Numbered from the stretch's first letter, positions 18,417 to 27,931 are shown. The stretch is 64,000 bases of DNA from Streptomyces sp. NBC_00654 (GCF_026341775.1 NZ_JAPEOB010000001.1:1426001-1490000), one strand, 5' to 3'. The notes: generated by a model from the letters alone, not told the origin. Numbers and translations: made by a program.

Positions 18417-18884
18417 GTGGTGCGCAGACCGGTGGCCGTCGTGACCGCGCTCGTGCTGTTCGGGGAAGCCGCGGGCATCGTGTTCGTCAACGCCGTGCTC
18501 GCGACGGTCGCGGAGAACCAGAACATGTCGCTCGCCGGAATGGACCCGGAGGCCATGTCCACCGGCACCTGGGTGATGGGCGGTGTCCTTGGCCTCCTGC
18601 TGGTGCTGTGCGGTCTCGTCGCCCTCGTGGCCGGGATACGCGACCGCTCGCCGGGGCGGGCGGGCCGTGTCGCCCTCATCGGGTGCGCGATCGTGCACGG
18701 GGTGCTGGGGGCCCTCACGGTGGGCCTGGTCGGCTGGGCCGCCTTCGCGTTCATGATGGCCGTGCTGGCCCTGCTTGTGCTGACGCTGGTGACGTACGGC
18801 TCCGGTGGCGCGGACAGCGGCGGGAACGGGAGCGGGCCGGGGAACGGGAACGGCGCCGAGGCGTCCGCCCCCGCGCCCGCCTGA
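18417..18884 (+). CDS. Four-helix integral membrane protein, unknown function
   Basis: 155 residues with membrane segments at about 6-27, 50-70, 80-103 and 108-128, then a low-complexity Gly/Ser/Asn/Ala tail. No recognised domain. Two adjacent GTG codons (18417, 18420) follow GGGGGTGG; the first is taken. Stands between accA2 (divergent) and maf (convergent). Confidence 0.78.
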   Translation: MVRRPVAVVTALVLFGEAAGIVFVNAVLATVAENQNMSLAGMDPEAMSTGTWVMGGVLGLLLVLCGLVALVAGIRDRSPGRAGRVALIGCAIVHGVLGALTVGLVGWAAFAFMMAVLALLVLTLVTYGSGGADSGGNGSGPGNGNGAEASAPAPA

Positions 18885-18945
18885 AGGCTGTCCCCGCAGG
18901 GGGCCGACGCGCCGTGCGGCCCGCGCCGCGGCCCCCGGGCGGCTC

Positions 18946-19548
18946 TCAGGTCCACAACTCCGTCACGGAGATGTCCAGTTCGCCGAGCAGCCGGCGCAGC
19001 AGCGGCAGGGAGAGCCCGATGACGTTGCCGTGGTCGCCCTCGATGGAGTCGACGAACGGTGCCGAACGGCCGTCCAGGGTGAACGCCCCCGCGACATGGA
19101 GCGGCTCGCCCGAGGCGACATAGGCGGCGACCTCGGCGTCGGTCGGCTCGCCGAACCGGACGACGGTGGACGCGGTCGCGGAGGCGGTACGGCCGGACGC
19201 GGTGTCGATCACGCTGTGCCCGGTCCGCAGGACGCCGGACCGGCCGCGCATGGACTTCCAGCGCGCGGTGGCCTCCTCGGCGTCGGCGGGCTTGCCGAGC
19301 GCCTCGCCGTCCAGTTCGAGGACGGAGTCGCAGCCGATCACCAGGGCGCCCCCGGCCTCGGGGCGGGCGGCGACGGCCGCCGCCTTGGCCTCGGCCAGGA
19401 CCAGCGCCAGCCGGGCCGGTGTCGGGGCGGTCAGGGCGTCCTCGTCGACGCCGCTGACGATCACCTCGGGAGCGAAACCGGCCTGGCGGAGAAGGCCGAG
19501 ACGGGCGGGCGAGGCGGAGGCGAGCACAAGGCGGCGCTGATCAGTCAT
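18946..19548 (-). CDS. maf: Maf-family nucleotide pyrophosphatase
   Basis: 200 residues, ITPase-like fold. The signature [16 protein letters not shown] at 7-22 and [16 protein letters not shown] around 70-85 are present. Maf proteins hydrolyse non-canonical or m5U/m7G nucleoside triphosphates and affect septum formation when overproduced. ATG at 19548 (MTDQRRLVL) is taken; an ATG three codons upstream exists, and neither has a good ribosome site. Last gene of the pccB-epsilon-mmpB-maf run. Confidence 0.92.
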   Translation of the reverse strand: MTDQRRLVLASASPARLGLLRQAGFAPEVIVSGVDEDALTAPTPARLALVLAEAKAAAVAARPEAGGALVIGCDSVLELDGEALGKPADAEEATARWKSMRGRSGVLRTGHSVIDTASGRTASATASTVVRFGEPTDAEVAAYVASGEPLHVAGAFTLDGRSAPFVDSIEGDHGNVIGLSLPLLRRLLGELDISVTELWT

Positions 19549-19592
19549 ACCGGCCATCGTAGAAGGGCCGGTACGCCCCTGTGGCCGAAGGT

Positions 19593-19721
19593 TCAGCGGA
19601 TGCCCAGGGCGAACATCGCGACGATCATGGCGAGCGCGAGCACCAGACCCGCGCGGCGCATCATGTCCTGAGCGTCGCGCAGGTCCTTCGGCGGCTTGTT
19701 CTCGGGATCGGACCACAGCAT
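19593..19721 (-). CDS. mmpB: Small membrane protein, MmpB type (42 residues)
   Basis: Short gene between the epsilon subunit and maf. It begins [19 protein letters not shown], has one membrane helix (about 24-40, [15 protein letters not shown]) and ends GIR. Size, sequence and position agree with what I remember as morphogenic membrane protein MmpB of Streptomyces, a protein conserved between accE and maf. The ATG at 19721 is preceded by AGGA. The name is from memory and should be checked; that the gene is real is strongly suggested by its conserved-looking codon pattern and operon position. Confidence 0.75.
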   Translation of the reverse strand: MLWSDPENKPPKDLRDAQDMMRRAGLVLALAMIVAMFALGIR

Positions 19722-19819
19722 GTTCCGATCCTGCTGCGATGCCCGCACTCACGCCTGAGTACGGATACTCAACCGGCCCCGTTCATACGGACCAGATCGT
19801 TCCGCGGGCGTCCGCCGCG

Positions 19820-19860
19820 CGCGTGGAGCGCGCGTCGGACGCACGCGTGGAGCGCGCGTC
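19820..19860. repeat. 17-bp direct repeat beside the epsilon-subunit gene
   Basis: CGCGTGGAGCGCGCGTC occurs at 19820-19836 and again at 19844-19860, period 24. The second copy runs into the stop codon of the epsilon-subunit gene. Confidence 0.75.
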
Positions 19861-20065
19861 AGGCGGGCCAGTACGTCCGTGCCCAGGACCGCGGGCCCGG
19901 CTGCGGGCGTCCGCGGCGGGCGATGCGGCCCGGGTCGGACCACTGCTCGGGCGGTACCGGGCCGCCGGAGGACACGGCGGCCGTCGCCGCGGCGCGGGCC
20001 CGGACCACCGCGAGGGCGGCGGCCAGCTCCTCCGGGGTCGGGTTGCCCCGTACGACCTTGATCAT
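19859..20065 (-). CDS. accE: Acyl-CoA carboxylase epsilon subunit
   Basis: 68 residues; begins MIKVVRGNPTPEELAAALAVV, the hallmark of the small actinobacterial epsilon subunit that binds the alpha-beta complex and raises its activity. Ends with the typical WARTYWPA-like segment. Lies 14 bases after the pccB stop, so it is made with its partner. Confidence 0.93.
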   Translation of the reverse strand: MIKVVRGNPTPEELAAALAVVRARAAATAAVSSGGPVPPEQWSDPGRIARRGRPQPGPRSWARTYWPA

Positions 20066-20079
20066 GGCCAGACGCCTTT

Positions 20080-21660
20080 CTAGAGGGGGATGTTGCCGTG
20101 CTTCTTCGGGGGCAGCGACTCCCGCTTCGTGCGCAGCTGACGCAGGCCCTTCACGATGTGGGCCCGGGTGTCGGACGGCATGATCACCGCGTCGACGTAT
20201 CCGCGCTCGGCCGCCACGTACGGGTTCAGCAGGGCGTCCTCGTAGTCCGCCATCAGCTCGGCGCGGGCCGCGTCGGGGTCCTCGGCGGCGGCGATCGTAC
20301 GGCGGTGCAGGATGTTCACCGCGCCCTGCGCGCCCATCACGGCGATCTGCGCGGTCGGCCAGGCGACATTGAGGTCGGCGCCCAGGTGCTTGGAGCCCAT
20401 GACGTCGTAGGCGCCGCCGAACGCCTTGCGGGTGATCACCGTGATCAGCGGGACGGTGGCCTCCGCGTACGCGTAGATCAGCTTGGCGCCGCGGCGGATG
20501 ATGCCGCCGTACTCCTGGTCCACGCCCGGCAGGAAGCCCGGCACGTCGACGAAGGTCAGCACCGGCACGTTGAACGCGTCGCAGGTGCGGACGAAGCGGG
20601 CCGCCTTCTCGCTCGCGTCGATGTCCAGGCAGCCGGCGAACTGCATCGGCTGGTTGGCGACGACGCCGACCGGGTGCCCCTCCACGCGGCCGAAGCCGGT
20701 GATGATGTTCGGCGCGAACAGGGCCTGGGTCTCCAGGAATTCACTGTCGTCCAGCACATGCTCGATGGCGGTGTGCATGTCGTACGGCTGGTTCGCCGAG
20801 TCCGGGATGAGGGTGTCCAGCTCGCGGTCCTCGTCCGTGGTGGCCAGATCGGCCTCCTCCGGGAAGGCGGGAGCCTCGGAGAGGTTGTTCGAAGGGAGGT
20901 ACGACAACAGGGACTTGACGTACTCGATGGCGTCCTTCTCGTCACCCGCCATGTGGTGGGCCACACCCGAGGTGGTGTTGTGCGTACGCGCGCCGCCCAG
21001 CTCCTCGAAGCCGACGTCCTCGCCGGTGACCGTCTTGATGACGTCGGGCCCCGTGATGAACATGTGCGAGGTCTGGTCGACCATCACCGTGAAGTCGGTG
21101 ATCGCGGGGGAGTACACCGCGCCGCCCGCGCACGGTCCGACGATCAGGGAGATCTGCGGGATCACGCCTGAGGCGTGCACATTGCGGCGGAAGATCTCGG
21201 CGAACAGGCCGAGGGCCGCCACCCCCTCCTGGATACGGGCGCCGCCGCCGTCGTTGATGCCGATGACCGGACAGCCGGTCTTCAGGGCGAAGTCCATGAC
21301 CTTGACGATCTTCTCGCCGTAGACCTCGCCGAGCGAGCCGCCGAAGATCGTGAAATCCTGCGAGTACACGCAGACGGGGCGGCCGTCGACCGTGCCGTAG
21401 CCGGTGACGACACCGTCTCCGTACGGGCGGTTCTTCTCGATGCCGAAATTGGTGGAGCGGTGCCGGGCGAACTCGTCCAGCTCCACGAAGGACCCCTCGT
21501 CGAGCAGGAGACCGACCCGCTCGCGTGCGGTCAGCTTGCCCTTGGCGTGCTGCTTCTCGACCGCGCGGGCGGACCCTGCGTGCGTCGCCTCTCCGATGCG
21601 GTGCTGTAGGTCCGCGATCTTGCCCGCGGTGGTGTGGATGTCGCTCTGCGGCTCGGACAT
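20080..21660 (-). CDS. pccB: Propionyl/acyl-CoA carboxylase beta subunit PccB
   Basis: 526-residue carboxyltransferase of the crotonase fold. Motifs: [36 protein letters not shown], oxyanion-forming [10 protein letters not shown] and, in the C-domain, [16 protein letters not shown] and [12 protein letters not shown]. Transfers carboxyl from biotinyl-AccA2 to propionyl-CoA (also acetyl/butyryl-CoA). First gene of pccB-accE-mmpB-maf; divergent from the biotin ligase gene, with a 16-bp palindrome and a direct repeat in the shared control region. Confidence 0.95.
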   Translation of the reverse strand: MSEPQSDIHTTAGKIADLQHRIGEATHAGSARAVEKQHAKGKLTARERVGLLLDEGSFVELDEFARHRSTNFGIEKNRPYGDGVVTGYGTVDGRPVCVYSQDFTIFGGSLGEVYGEKIVKVMDFALKTGCPVIGINDGGGARIQEGVAALGLFAEIFRRNVHASGVIPQISLIVGPCAGGAVYSPAITDFTVMVDQTSHMFITGPDVIKTVTGEDVGFEELGGARTHNTTSGVAHHMAGDEKDAIEYVKSLLSYLPSNNLSEAPAFPEEADLATTDEDRELDTLIPDSANQPYDMHTAIEHVLDDSEFLETQALFAPNIITGFGRVEGHPVGVVANQPMQFAGCLDIDASEKAARFVRTCDAFNVPVLTFVDVPGFLPGVDQEYGGIIRRGAKLIYAYAEATVPLITVITRKAFGGAYDVMGSKHLGADLNVAWPTAQIAVMGAQGAVNILHRRTIAAAEDPDAARAELMADYEDALLNPYVAAERGYVDAVIMPSDTRAHIVKGLRQLRTKRESLPPKKHGNIPL

Positions 21661-21680
21661 CGGGTGGCGGCTCCCTGCCT

Positions 21681-21717
21681 GGTCACGGGGGACGACAAGT
21701 ACCGGTCACGGGGGACG
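21681..21717. repeat. 14-bp direct repeat in the pccB leader
   Basis: GGTCACGGGGGACG at 21681-21694 and 21704-21717, period 23, each followed by a (C/A)AGTAC word. It lies 20-57 bases upstream of the pccB start and could be a regulator site or a leader element. Confidence 0.6.
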
Positions 21718-21749
21718 GCCAGTACTCCGTTTAGCTACTGACTCGTAGG

Positions 21750-21765
21750 GTATCGGCGCCGATAC
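21750..21765. promoter_or_regulatory. 16-bp palindrome between pccB and birA
   Basis: GTATCGGCGCCGATAC is a perfect 16-bp palindrome, 42 bases before the birA start and 90 before pccB. A suitable dimeric-repressor site for coordinated control of the carboxylase operon and the biotin ligase; the binding protein is unknown. Confidence 0.6.
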
Positions 21766-21806
21766 GGTTCGGCAGTGCGTCGTTTGCCACACCTAGGGTG
21801 GCTTGC

Positions 21807-22670
21807 ATGACTTCACCGGATGCGCCACACAACCGCTGGTCGGACCTGGACCGGCCGCCCCTGAACGTCGCCGCGCTGCGCCGCGGACTGCTGCGGCCCG
21901 GGGGGCTGTGGAGCTCGCTCGACGTGGTGGAGTCGACCGGCTCGACCAACTCCGACCTCGCGCGACGGGCCGGTTCGCTGACCGAGGGCACGGTGCTGGT
22001 CGCCGAGGAGCAGACCGCGGGGCGCGGGCGGCTGGACCGGACCTGGACGGCGCCGCCCCGCTCGGGGCTCTTCTTCTCGGTCTTCCTGACGCCCGGTGAG
22101 GTGCCCGTGGAGCGCTGGGGGTGGCTGCCGCTGCTGGCCGGGGTCGCCGCCGCGACGGGGCTCGCCAGGTCGGCGGGCGTCGACACGGCGCTGAAATGGC
22201 CCAACGACCTGCTGGTCACGGTGGAGGGTGCGGAGCGCAAGGCGGGCGGCATCCTCGCCGAGCGCGCCGGGGACGGCGTCGTCATCGGCATGGGCCTCAA
22301 CGTCTCCCTGCGGGCCGACGAGCTGCCCGCCCCGACAGCGGGCTCGCTGGTCCTCGCCGACGCGGTCTCCACCGACCGGGAGACCCTGCTGCGGGCCGTC
22401 CTGCGTTCCCTGGAGCAGTGGTACGGGACATGGCGGGCGGCGGACGGCGACGCCGCGGCGTCCGGGCTCCAGGCGGCCTACGCGGCGGGGTGCGCCACCC
22501 TGGACCGGACCGTGCGGGCCCAGCTGCCCGGTGACCGGTCGATCGTCGGCGAGGCCGTCGCGATCGACGGCGACGGCCGTCTCGTCCTGTCCACCGACGA
22601 CGGGCTCCGGGAGCCGGTGTCGGCGGGAGACATCGTGCACCTGCGGGGGGTGGAGGGCGGTCTGACCTGA
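21807..22670 (+). CDS. birA: Biotin--[acetyl-CoA-carboxylase] ligase
   Basis: 287 residues; class I biotin protein ligase without the DNA-binding domain of E. coli BirA. Motifs: STNSDLARRAG, ATP/biotin loop GRGRLDRTW (the usual GRGRxGR has Asp), KWPNDLLV and the catalytic KAGGILAE. It attaches biotin to AccA2 Lys549. A TAGGGT -10 box (21794-21799) ends seven bases before the ATG, so the transcript is probably leaderless. Confidence 0.93.
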   Translation: MTSPDAPHNRWSDLDRPPLNVAALRRGLLRPGGLWSSLDVVESTGSTNSDLARRAGSLTEGTVLVAEEQTAGRGRLDRTWTAPPRSGLFFSVFLTPGEVPVERWGWLPLLAGVAAATGLARSAGVDTALKWPNDLLVTVEGAERKAGGILAERAGDGVVIGMGLNVSLRADELPAPTAGSLVLADAVSTDRETLLRAVLRSLEQWYGTWRAADGDAAASGLQAAYAAGCATLDRTVRAQLPGDRSIVGEAVAIDGDGRLVLSTDDGLREPVSAGDIVHLRGVEGGLT

Positions 22671-22852
22671 GATCGGGTGGAATCTGCGGGGGGTCGACCG
22701 GAACGGAATACTGCAAATACGGGAGATGTCACGCGCGACGCACCCGTACCGGGCAACCGGGGACGTGAGCTAGGGCACACCTGCCGTATCGTTGAGGCGA
22801 TCCAGCGACAGATCGGCAGGGAAGTGCGCAGGGAACGGGCAGGAGGCGGCTG

Positions 22853-24052
22853 GTGACCGTCGACGACACGACCCCCGGCGAGGGCGCGGAGCCCCCGCCG
22901 GGATCCTCGGTCCACCCCACACCGCATCTTGAGGTCGAACATACGGCCGAGCCGAGCGATGATCCCCTCGCGATCCGGCTCGAACAGCTGATCCTGGGGG
23001 CCGACCGCCGCTACACGCCCTTCCAGGCGGCCCGTACCGCCGGGGTGTCCATGGACCTGGCGTCCCGGTTCTGGCGGGCCATGGGCTTCGCCGACATCGG
23101 GCAGGCCAGGGCGCTCACCGAGGCCGATGTGCTGGCGCTGCGCCGGCTCGCGGGTCTCGTCGAGGCGGGGCTGCTGAGCGAGCCGATGGCGATCCAGGTG
23201 GCCCGGTCGACCGGGCAGACCACCGCCCGGCTGGCGGAGTGGCAGATCGACTCGTTCCTGGAGGGGCTGACCGAGCCGCCCGAGCCGGGGATGACCCGTA
23301 CCGAGGTCACGTATCCGCTGATCGAGCTGCTGCTGCCGGAGCTGGAGGAGTTCCTCATCTATGTGTGGCGGCGTCAGCTCGCCGCCGCCACCGGCCGGGT
23401 CGTGCAGGCCGCGGACGACGACGAGATGGTCGACCGGCGGCTCGCCGTCGGCTTCGCCGACCTGGTCGGCTTCACCCGGCTGACCCGGCGCCTGGAGGAG
23501 GAGGAGCTCGGCGAACTGGTCGAGTCCTTCGAGACCACCGCCGCCGATCTGGTCGCGGCCCACGGCGGGCGGCTCATCAAGACACTCGGCGACGAGGTGC
23601 TGTTCGCCGCCGACGACGCGGGTACGGCGGCCGAGATAGCGCTGCGTCTGATCGAGGCCATGGCCCAGGACGAGACGATGCCGGCGCTGCGGGTCGGCAT
23701 CGCGTTCGGCACGGTCACCACCCGGATGGGCGATGTCTTCGGTACGACGGTGAACCTCGCCAGCCGGCTCACCTCCATAGCGCCGAAGGACGCGGTGCTG
23801 GTCGACGGTGCCTTCGCCCAGGAGCTGACCCGTACCGGCGACGCCCCCGTGTCCGAGGCGCAGGCCGCCGAGGAGGTCGCCGCCGCCGCGGAGCGGGCCC
23901 GGGTGGCCGAGAAGGAGGGCCGGAAGGACACGGACGCCCCGCCCCTGCCCACGTACCGCTTCGGGCTCCAGCCGATGTGGCAGCGGCCGGTGCGCGGGCT
24001 GGGCGTCGTGGAGCCGTGGCTGCTGGCCCGGCGGGGGAGGACGGGCGGCTGA
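22853..24052 (+). CDS. cya: Adenylate cyclase (class III)
   Basis: 399 residues, cytoplasmic. N-terminal 40-residue acidic/Pro-rich part, a helical domain at 40-140, then the cyclase catalytic domain at about 195-320 with metal-binding Asp203 (FADLVGFTRLT) and Asp247 (TLGDEVLF), Lys244 and the NLASRL transition-state segment. An unusual C-terminus WQRPVRGLGVVEPWLLARRGR follows. In Streptomyces cAMP from the single Cya is needed for germination and modulates antibiotic output. GTG at 22853 follows AGGAGGCGG. Confidence 0.93.
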   Translation: MTVDDTTPGEGAEPPPGSSVHPTPHLEVEHTAEPSDDPLAIRLEQLILGADRRYTPFQAARTAGVSMDLASRFWRAMGFADIGQARALTEADVLALRRLAGLVEAGLLSEPMAIQVARSTGQTTARLAEWQIDSFLEGLTEPPEPGMTRTEVTYPLIELLLPELEEFLIYVWRRQLAAATGRVVQAADDDEMVDRRLAVGFADLVGFTRLTRRLEEEELGELVESFETTAADLVAAHGGRLIKTLGDEVLFAADDAGTAAEIALRLIEAMAQDETMPALRVGIAFGTVTTRMGDVFGTTVNLASRLTSIAPKDAVLVDGAFAQELTRTGDAPVSEAQAAEEVAAAAERARVAEKEGRKDTDAPPLPTYRFGLQPMWQRPVRGLGVVEPWLLARRGRTGG

Positions 24053-24173
24053 CGGGCGCGGACTCCTCGCGGCGGTACGGACCGGGCCTCCGGGCGGACG
24101 GCGCTCTCGTCGGCGACGACCGGTCCTGTCTAGGATCCCTCCGGTAACGCTCGTTGACCGGAGGGGTGCAGAC

Positions 24174-24986
24174 ATGACCATCACGTCGGAGCAGCGGTTC
24201 GGGGAGTTCGTCGTCGTACGGCGGTACGAGGGCCAGGACCATGTCGCCGAGCTGGTGCTCGACCGGCCCAAGGCCATGAACGCCGTGTCCACCGACATGG
24301 CCCGCTCCATCGGGGCCGCCTGTGAGGCGCTGGGCGCCGAACGCGGCGTACGCGTCACCGTCCTCACCTCCAGCCATGACCGGGCCTTCTGCGTGGGCGC
24401 GGACCTCAAGGAGCGCAACTCCCTCACCGACGCCGAGCTGGTGCGGCAGCGGCCCACCGCGCGGGCCGCCTACACCGGGGTGCTCGAACTGCCGATGCCG
24501 ACGATCGCCGCCGTGCACGGCTTCGCGCTCGGCGGCGGCTTCGAGCTCGCCCTCGCCTGCGACCTGATCGTGGCCGACCGCACCGCCGTGGTCGGCCTGC
24601 CCGAGGTGTCGGTCGGGGTGATCCCGGGCGGCGGCGGTACGCAGCTGCTGCCCCGCCGGGTCGGTGCGGCGCGGGCGGCCGAGCTGGTGTTCACCGCGCG
24701 CCGGGTGGAGGCCGCCGAGGCCCGGGAACTGGGGCTGGTCGACGAACTGGTCGAAGCGGGCCGGGACCGGGAGGAGGCGCTGGCGCTCGGCGGCCGGATC
24801 GCGGCCAACTCCCCGGTCGGACTGCGGGCCGCGAAGCGGGCCCTGCGGCTGGGGCACGGGCTGGATCTGCGCACCGGCCTCGAAGTGGAGGACTCGGCCT
24901 GGCGGTCGGTGGCCTTCTCCGGGGACCGCGTGGAGGGCGTGGCGGCCTTCAACGAGAAGCGCAGGCCGAACTGGCCCGGTGAGTGA
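24174..24986 (+). CDS. Enoyl-CoA hydratase/isomerase family protein
   Basis: 270 residues of the crotonase family. Substrate pocket HDRAFCVGADLKER, oxyanion-hole HGFALGGGFELALACD and the catalytic-glutamate loop GLPEVSVGVIPGGGGTQLLPR. The pattern fits hydration of short/medium enoyl-CoA. ATG at 24174 preceded by GGAGGGG. A TAGGAT -10-like box is at 24131. Follows cya after 121 bases on the same strand. Confidence 0.9.
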   Translation: MTITSEQRFGEFVVVRRYEGQDHVAELVLDRPKAMNAVSTDMARSIGAACEALGAERGVRVTVLTSSHDRAFCVGADLKERNSLTDAELVRQRPTARAAYTGVLELPMPTIAAVHGFALGGGFELALACDLIVADRTAVVGLPEVSVGVIPGGGGTQLLPRRVGAARAAELVFTARRVEAAEARELGLVDELVEAGRDREEALALGGRIAANSPVGLRAAKRALRLGHGLDLRTGLEVEDSAWRSVAFSGDRVEGVAAFNEKRRPNWPGE

Positions 24987-25111
24987 CGGCGGCGCGCCGG
25001 GGGACGGGAGCGAGGCGTCAGGGGGATGCGGGCGGCGCGCGCGGGGCGCGCGGAAGGATCGCTGACGTCTCAAACTGATCAAAACGGAACAAATCTACAT
25101 AAGCTGTGCAA

Positions 25112-26266
25112 ATGGGTGGTGACGATACGCGGCTGCGGGCCGTGGTTTCGCTGGCGCAGACGATGGCCGCGGCCTACACTCCGCGCGAGTCGTGGCGGGC
25201 GGCGGCGCTGGGGGCCTGTGAGGCACTGGGCGGCAGCTTCGCCGCGCTCTCGGTGTGGGAGCGCGACCGGGGCAGGCTCCGGGTACTGGTGAACGCCGGG
25301 CAGCGGGCCGAGGGGGAGGAGGAGTTCCCCGAGGAAGAGGCGTACCCGGTGCATCAGTTCCCGGAGATCACCGAGTTCCTGCACGAGCGGTGGGCGGGCG
25401 GCGGTGAGCCGGACGCCTGGGTGGAGACCGCCGACGGGCAGCCCGGTGCGGGCGGCCCGGCCCGCGGGGCCCGCCCGTACAGCCATCAGCGGGTCGCGGC
25501 CCTGCGGCGGCGGGGGCGCGGCTGCTGTGTGGTCGCGCCGATCGTGCTGCACGGACGGGCCTGGGGCGAGCTGTATGTCGCACGCCTGGCGGGGGAGCCG
25601 GTGTTCGACCGGGACGACGCGGACTTCGCGACCGTGCTGGCCGCCGTCGCCGCGGCCGGGATCGCCCAGACGGAGCGTCTGGAGGAGGTGCGCAAGCTCG
25701 CCTTCACCGACCCGCTGACCGGACTCGCCAACCGCCGCGCCGTCGACATCCGGCTCGACGAGGCCGTGGAGCGCCACCGTGCGGACGGCGCCGTCGTCAG
25801 CCTGGTCGTCTGCGATCTGAACGGCCTCAAGACGGTCAACGACACCCATGGCCACGCGGTCGGCGACCGTCTGCTGGAACGTTTCGGCTCGGTGCTCTCC
25901 CGATGCGGGGCGATGCTCCCCGGTGCCCTCGCGGCGCGGCTCGGCGGCGACGAGTTCTGCCTGCTCGCCGTGGGGCCCGGCGCGGACGACGTGGTCCGGG
26001 TCGCCACGGAACTGTGCGAGCGGGCGGCCGTGCTCGAACTCGGTGACGGGGTCGCCTGCGGGGTCGCGTCGACCGGTGACCCGATCGGGCAGGTGCGCTC
26101 GGCGCGGCGGCTGTTCCGGCTGGCGGACGCGGCGCAGTACCGGGCCAAGGCGGCGCGCGCCGTCGGGCCGGTGGTGGCCGGGCGCGACGGTGAGGTGATC
26201 CGGCTGGCCGACTCGCCGCCGAAGGCCGCCCACGACCGGCGCAGGCTGCGCGGCCACCGGCCGTGA
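25112..26266 (+). CDS. GAF-GGDEF diguanylate cyclase
   Basis: 384 residues, no membrane helix. GAF-like sensor domain at about 20-195, then GGDEF domain about 200-370 with LAFTDPLTGLANRRA, DLNGLKTVNDTHGH and the intact active site RLGGDEF (Gly278-Phe282). The RxxD product-inhibition site expected five residues before GGDEF is absent (PGALAA), so feedback inhibition should be lost. It should make c-di-GMP, which with BldD controls Streptomyces development; it may correspond to the conserved GAF-GGDEF enzyme called CdgE (not verified). ATG at 25112 is taken, GTG at 25106 is possible. Confidence 0.9.
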   Translation: MGGDDTRLRAVVSLAQTMAAAYTPRESWRAAALGACEALGGSFAALSVWERDRGRLRVLVNAGQRAEGEEEFPEEEAYPVHQFPEITEFLHERWAGGGEPDAWVETADGQPGAGGPARGARPYSHQRVAALRRRGRGCCVVAPIVLHGRAWGELYVARLAGEPVFDRDDADFATVLAAVAAAGIAQTERLEEVRKLAFTDPLTGLANRRAVDIRLDEAVERHRADGAVVSLVVCDLNGLKTVNDTHGHAVGDRLLERFGSVLSRCGAMLPGALAARLGGDEFCLLAVGPGADDVVRVATELCERAAVLELGDGVACGVASTGDPIGQVRSARRLFRLADAAQYRAKAARAVGPVVAGRDGEVIRLADSPPKAAHDRRRLRGHRP

Positions 26267-26342
26267 ATCGTCCCCGGCCGGTAAGGGGTCAACCGGGCTA
26301 CCACTAGTGACATGAAGGGTTTCAGTCCGTACGCTTCTGAAT

Positions 26343-27893
26343 ATGGATATGCATACAGTCGTGGTGGGGACGTCCGGTACCACCGCCGAGGACGTCATCG
26401 CCGTGGCCCGCGGGGGAGCCCGGGTCGAGCTCTCCGCCGCCGCCGTGGAAGCGCTGGCCGCCGCCCGCCGGATCGTGGACGCGCTCGCCGCCAAGCCCGA
26501 GCCGGTCTACGGCGTCTCCACCGGCTTCGGCGCCCTCGCCAGCCGCCACATCAGCCCCGACCTGCGGGCGCAGCTCCAGCGCAACATCGTCCGCTCGCAC
26601 GCCGCGGGCATGGGCCCCCACGTCGAGCGCGAGGTCGTGCGCGCCCTGATGTTCCTCCGGCTGAAGACGGTCGCCTCCGGCCACACCGGCGTACGCCCCG
26701 AGGTCGCGCAGACCATGGCCGATGTGCTCAACGCGGGCATCACGCCCGTCGTGCACGAGTACGGCTCGCTCGGCTGCTCCGGCGACCTGGCGCCCCTGTC
26801 GCACTGCGCCCTGACACTGATGGGCGAGGGCGACGCGGAGGGCCCCGACGGAACCGTGCGCCCCGCGGGCGAACTGCTCGCCGCACACGGCATCACCCCG
26901 GTCGAGCTGCGCGAGAAGGAGGGCCTCGCCCTCCTCAACGGCACCGACGGCATGCTCGGCATGCTCGTCATGGCCCTCGCCGACCTCCGGAACCTCTACA
27001 CCTCGGCCGACATCACCGCCGCCCTCTCGCTGGAGGCGTTGCTCGGCACGGACAAGGTCCTCGCGCCGGAACTGCACGCCATCCGCCCCCACCCGGGCCA
27101 GGGCGCCAGCGCCGACAACATGCTGCGGGTACTGGCGGGTTCCGGTCTTACGGGTCACCATCAGGACGACGCGCCGCGCGTCCAGGACGCCTACTCGGTG
27201 CGCTGCGCCCCGCAGGTCAACGGCGCGGGGCGGGACACCCTCGCGTACGCGGCCGTGGTCGCCGGGCGTGAGCTGGCCTCCGCCGTCGACAACCCGGTGG
27301 TGCTGCCCGACGGCAGGGTCGAGTCCAACGGCAACTTCCACGGCGCCCCCGTGGCGTACGTCCTGGACTTCCTCGCCATCGTGGCCGCCGACCTCGGCTC
27401 GATCTCCGAGCGCCGCACCGACCGGCTCCTGGACAAGAACCGCTCGCACGGGCTGCCGCCCTTCCTCGCCGACGACGCCGGGGTCGACTCGGGCCTGATG
27501 ATCGCCCAGTACACCCAGGCCGCCCTGGTCAGCGAGATGAAGCGGCTCGCGGTCCCCGCCTCCGCCGACTCGATCCCGTCCTCCGCGATGCAGGAGGACC
27601 ACGTCTCCATGGGCTGGTCGGCGGCGCGCAAGCTCCGTACCGCCGTCGACAACCTCGCCCGGATCGTCGCCGTCGAGCTGTACGCGGCGACCCGTGCCGT
27701 CGAGCTGCGCGCCGCCCAGGGCCTCACCCCGGCCCCCGCCTCGCGGGCCGTCATCGACGCGCTGCGGGCGGCCGGCGTCCAGGGCCCGGGGCCGGACCGC
27801 TTCCTGTCGCCGGACCTGGCCGCCGCGGACATCTTCGTACGCGAGGGGAAGCTCGTGGAGGCCGTGGAACCGGTCACCGGGCCGCTGGCCTGA
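26343..27893 (+). CDS. hutH: Histidine ammonia-lyase HutH
   Basis: 516 residues. Deaminates L-histidine to urocanate, first step of histidine use. The MIO cofactor forms from Cys145-Ser146-Gly147 (GSLGCSGDLAPLSH); Streptomyces enzymes carry Cys here where most have Ala. Other marks: YGVSTGFGALASR, NGTDGMLGML, QDAYSVRCAPQV and MQEDHVSMGW. Starts MDMHTVVVG; the second Met (26349) is possible. Stands alone and is followed by a strong hairpin. Confidence 0.96.
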   Translation: MDMHTVVVGTSGTTAEDVIAVARGGARVELSAAAVEALAAARRIVDALAAKPEPVYGVSTGFGALASRHISPDLRAQLQRNIVRSHAAGMGPHVEREVVRALMFLRLKTVASGHTGVRPEVAQTMADVLNAGITPVVHEYGSLGCSGDLAPLSHCALTLMGEGDAEGPDGTVRPAGELLAAHGITPVELREKEGLALLNGTDGMLGMLVMALADLRNLYTSADITAALSLEALLGTDKVLAPELHAIRPHPGQGASADNMLRVLAGSGLTGHHQDDAPRVQDAYSVRCAPQVNGAGRDTLAYAAVVAGRELASAVDNPVVLPDGRVESNGNFHGAPVAYVLDFLAIVAADLGSISERRTDRLLDKNRSHGLPPFLADDAGVDSGLMIAQYTQAALVSEMKRLAVPASADSIPSSAMQEDHVSMGWSAARKLRTAVDNLARIVAVELYAATRAVELRAAQGLTPAPASRAVIDALRAAGVQGPGPDRFLSPDLAAADIFVREGKLVEAVEPVTGPLA

Positions 27894-27931
27894 GCCCACG
27901 GGCACGACGGGTGGACCGGGGTGCCGTACGG

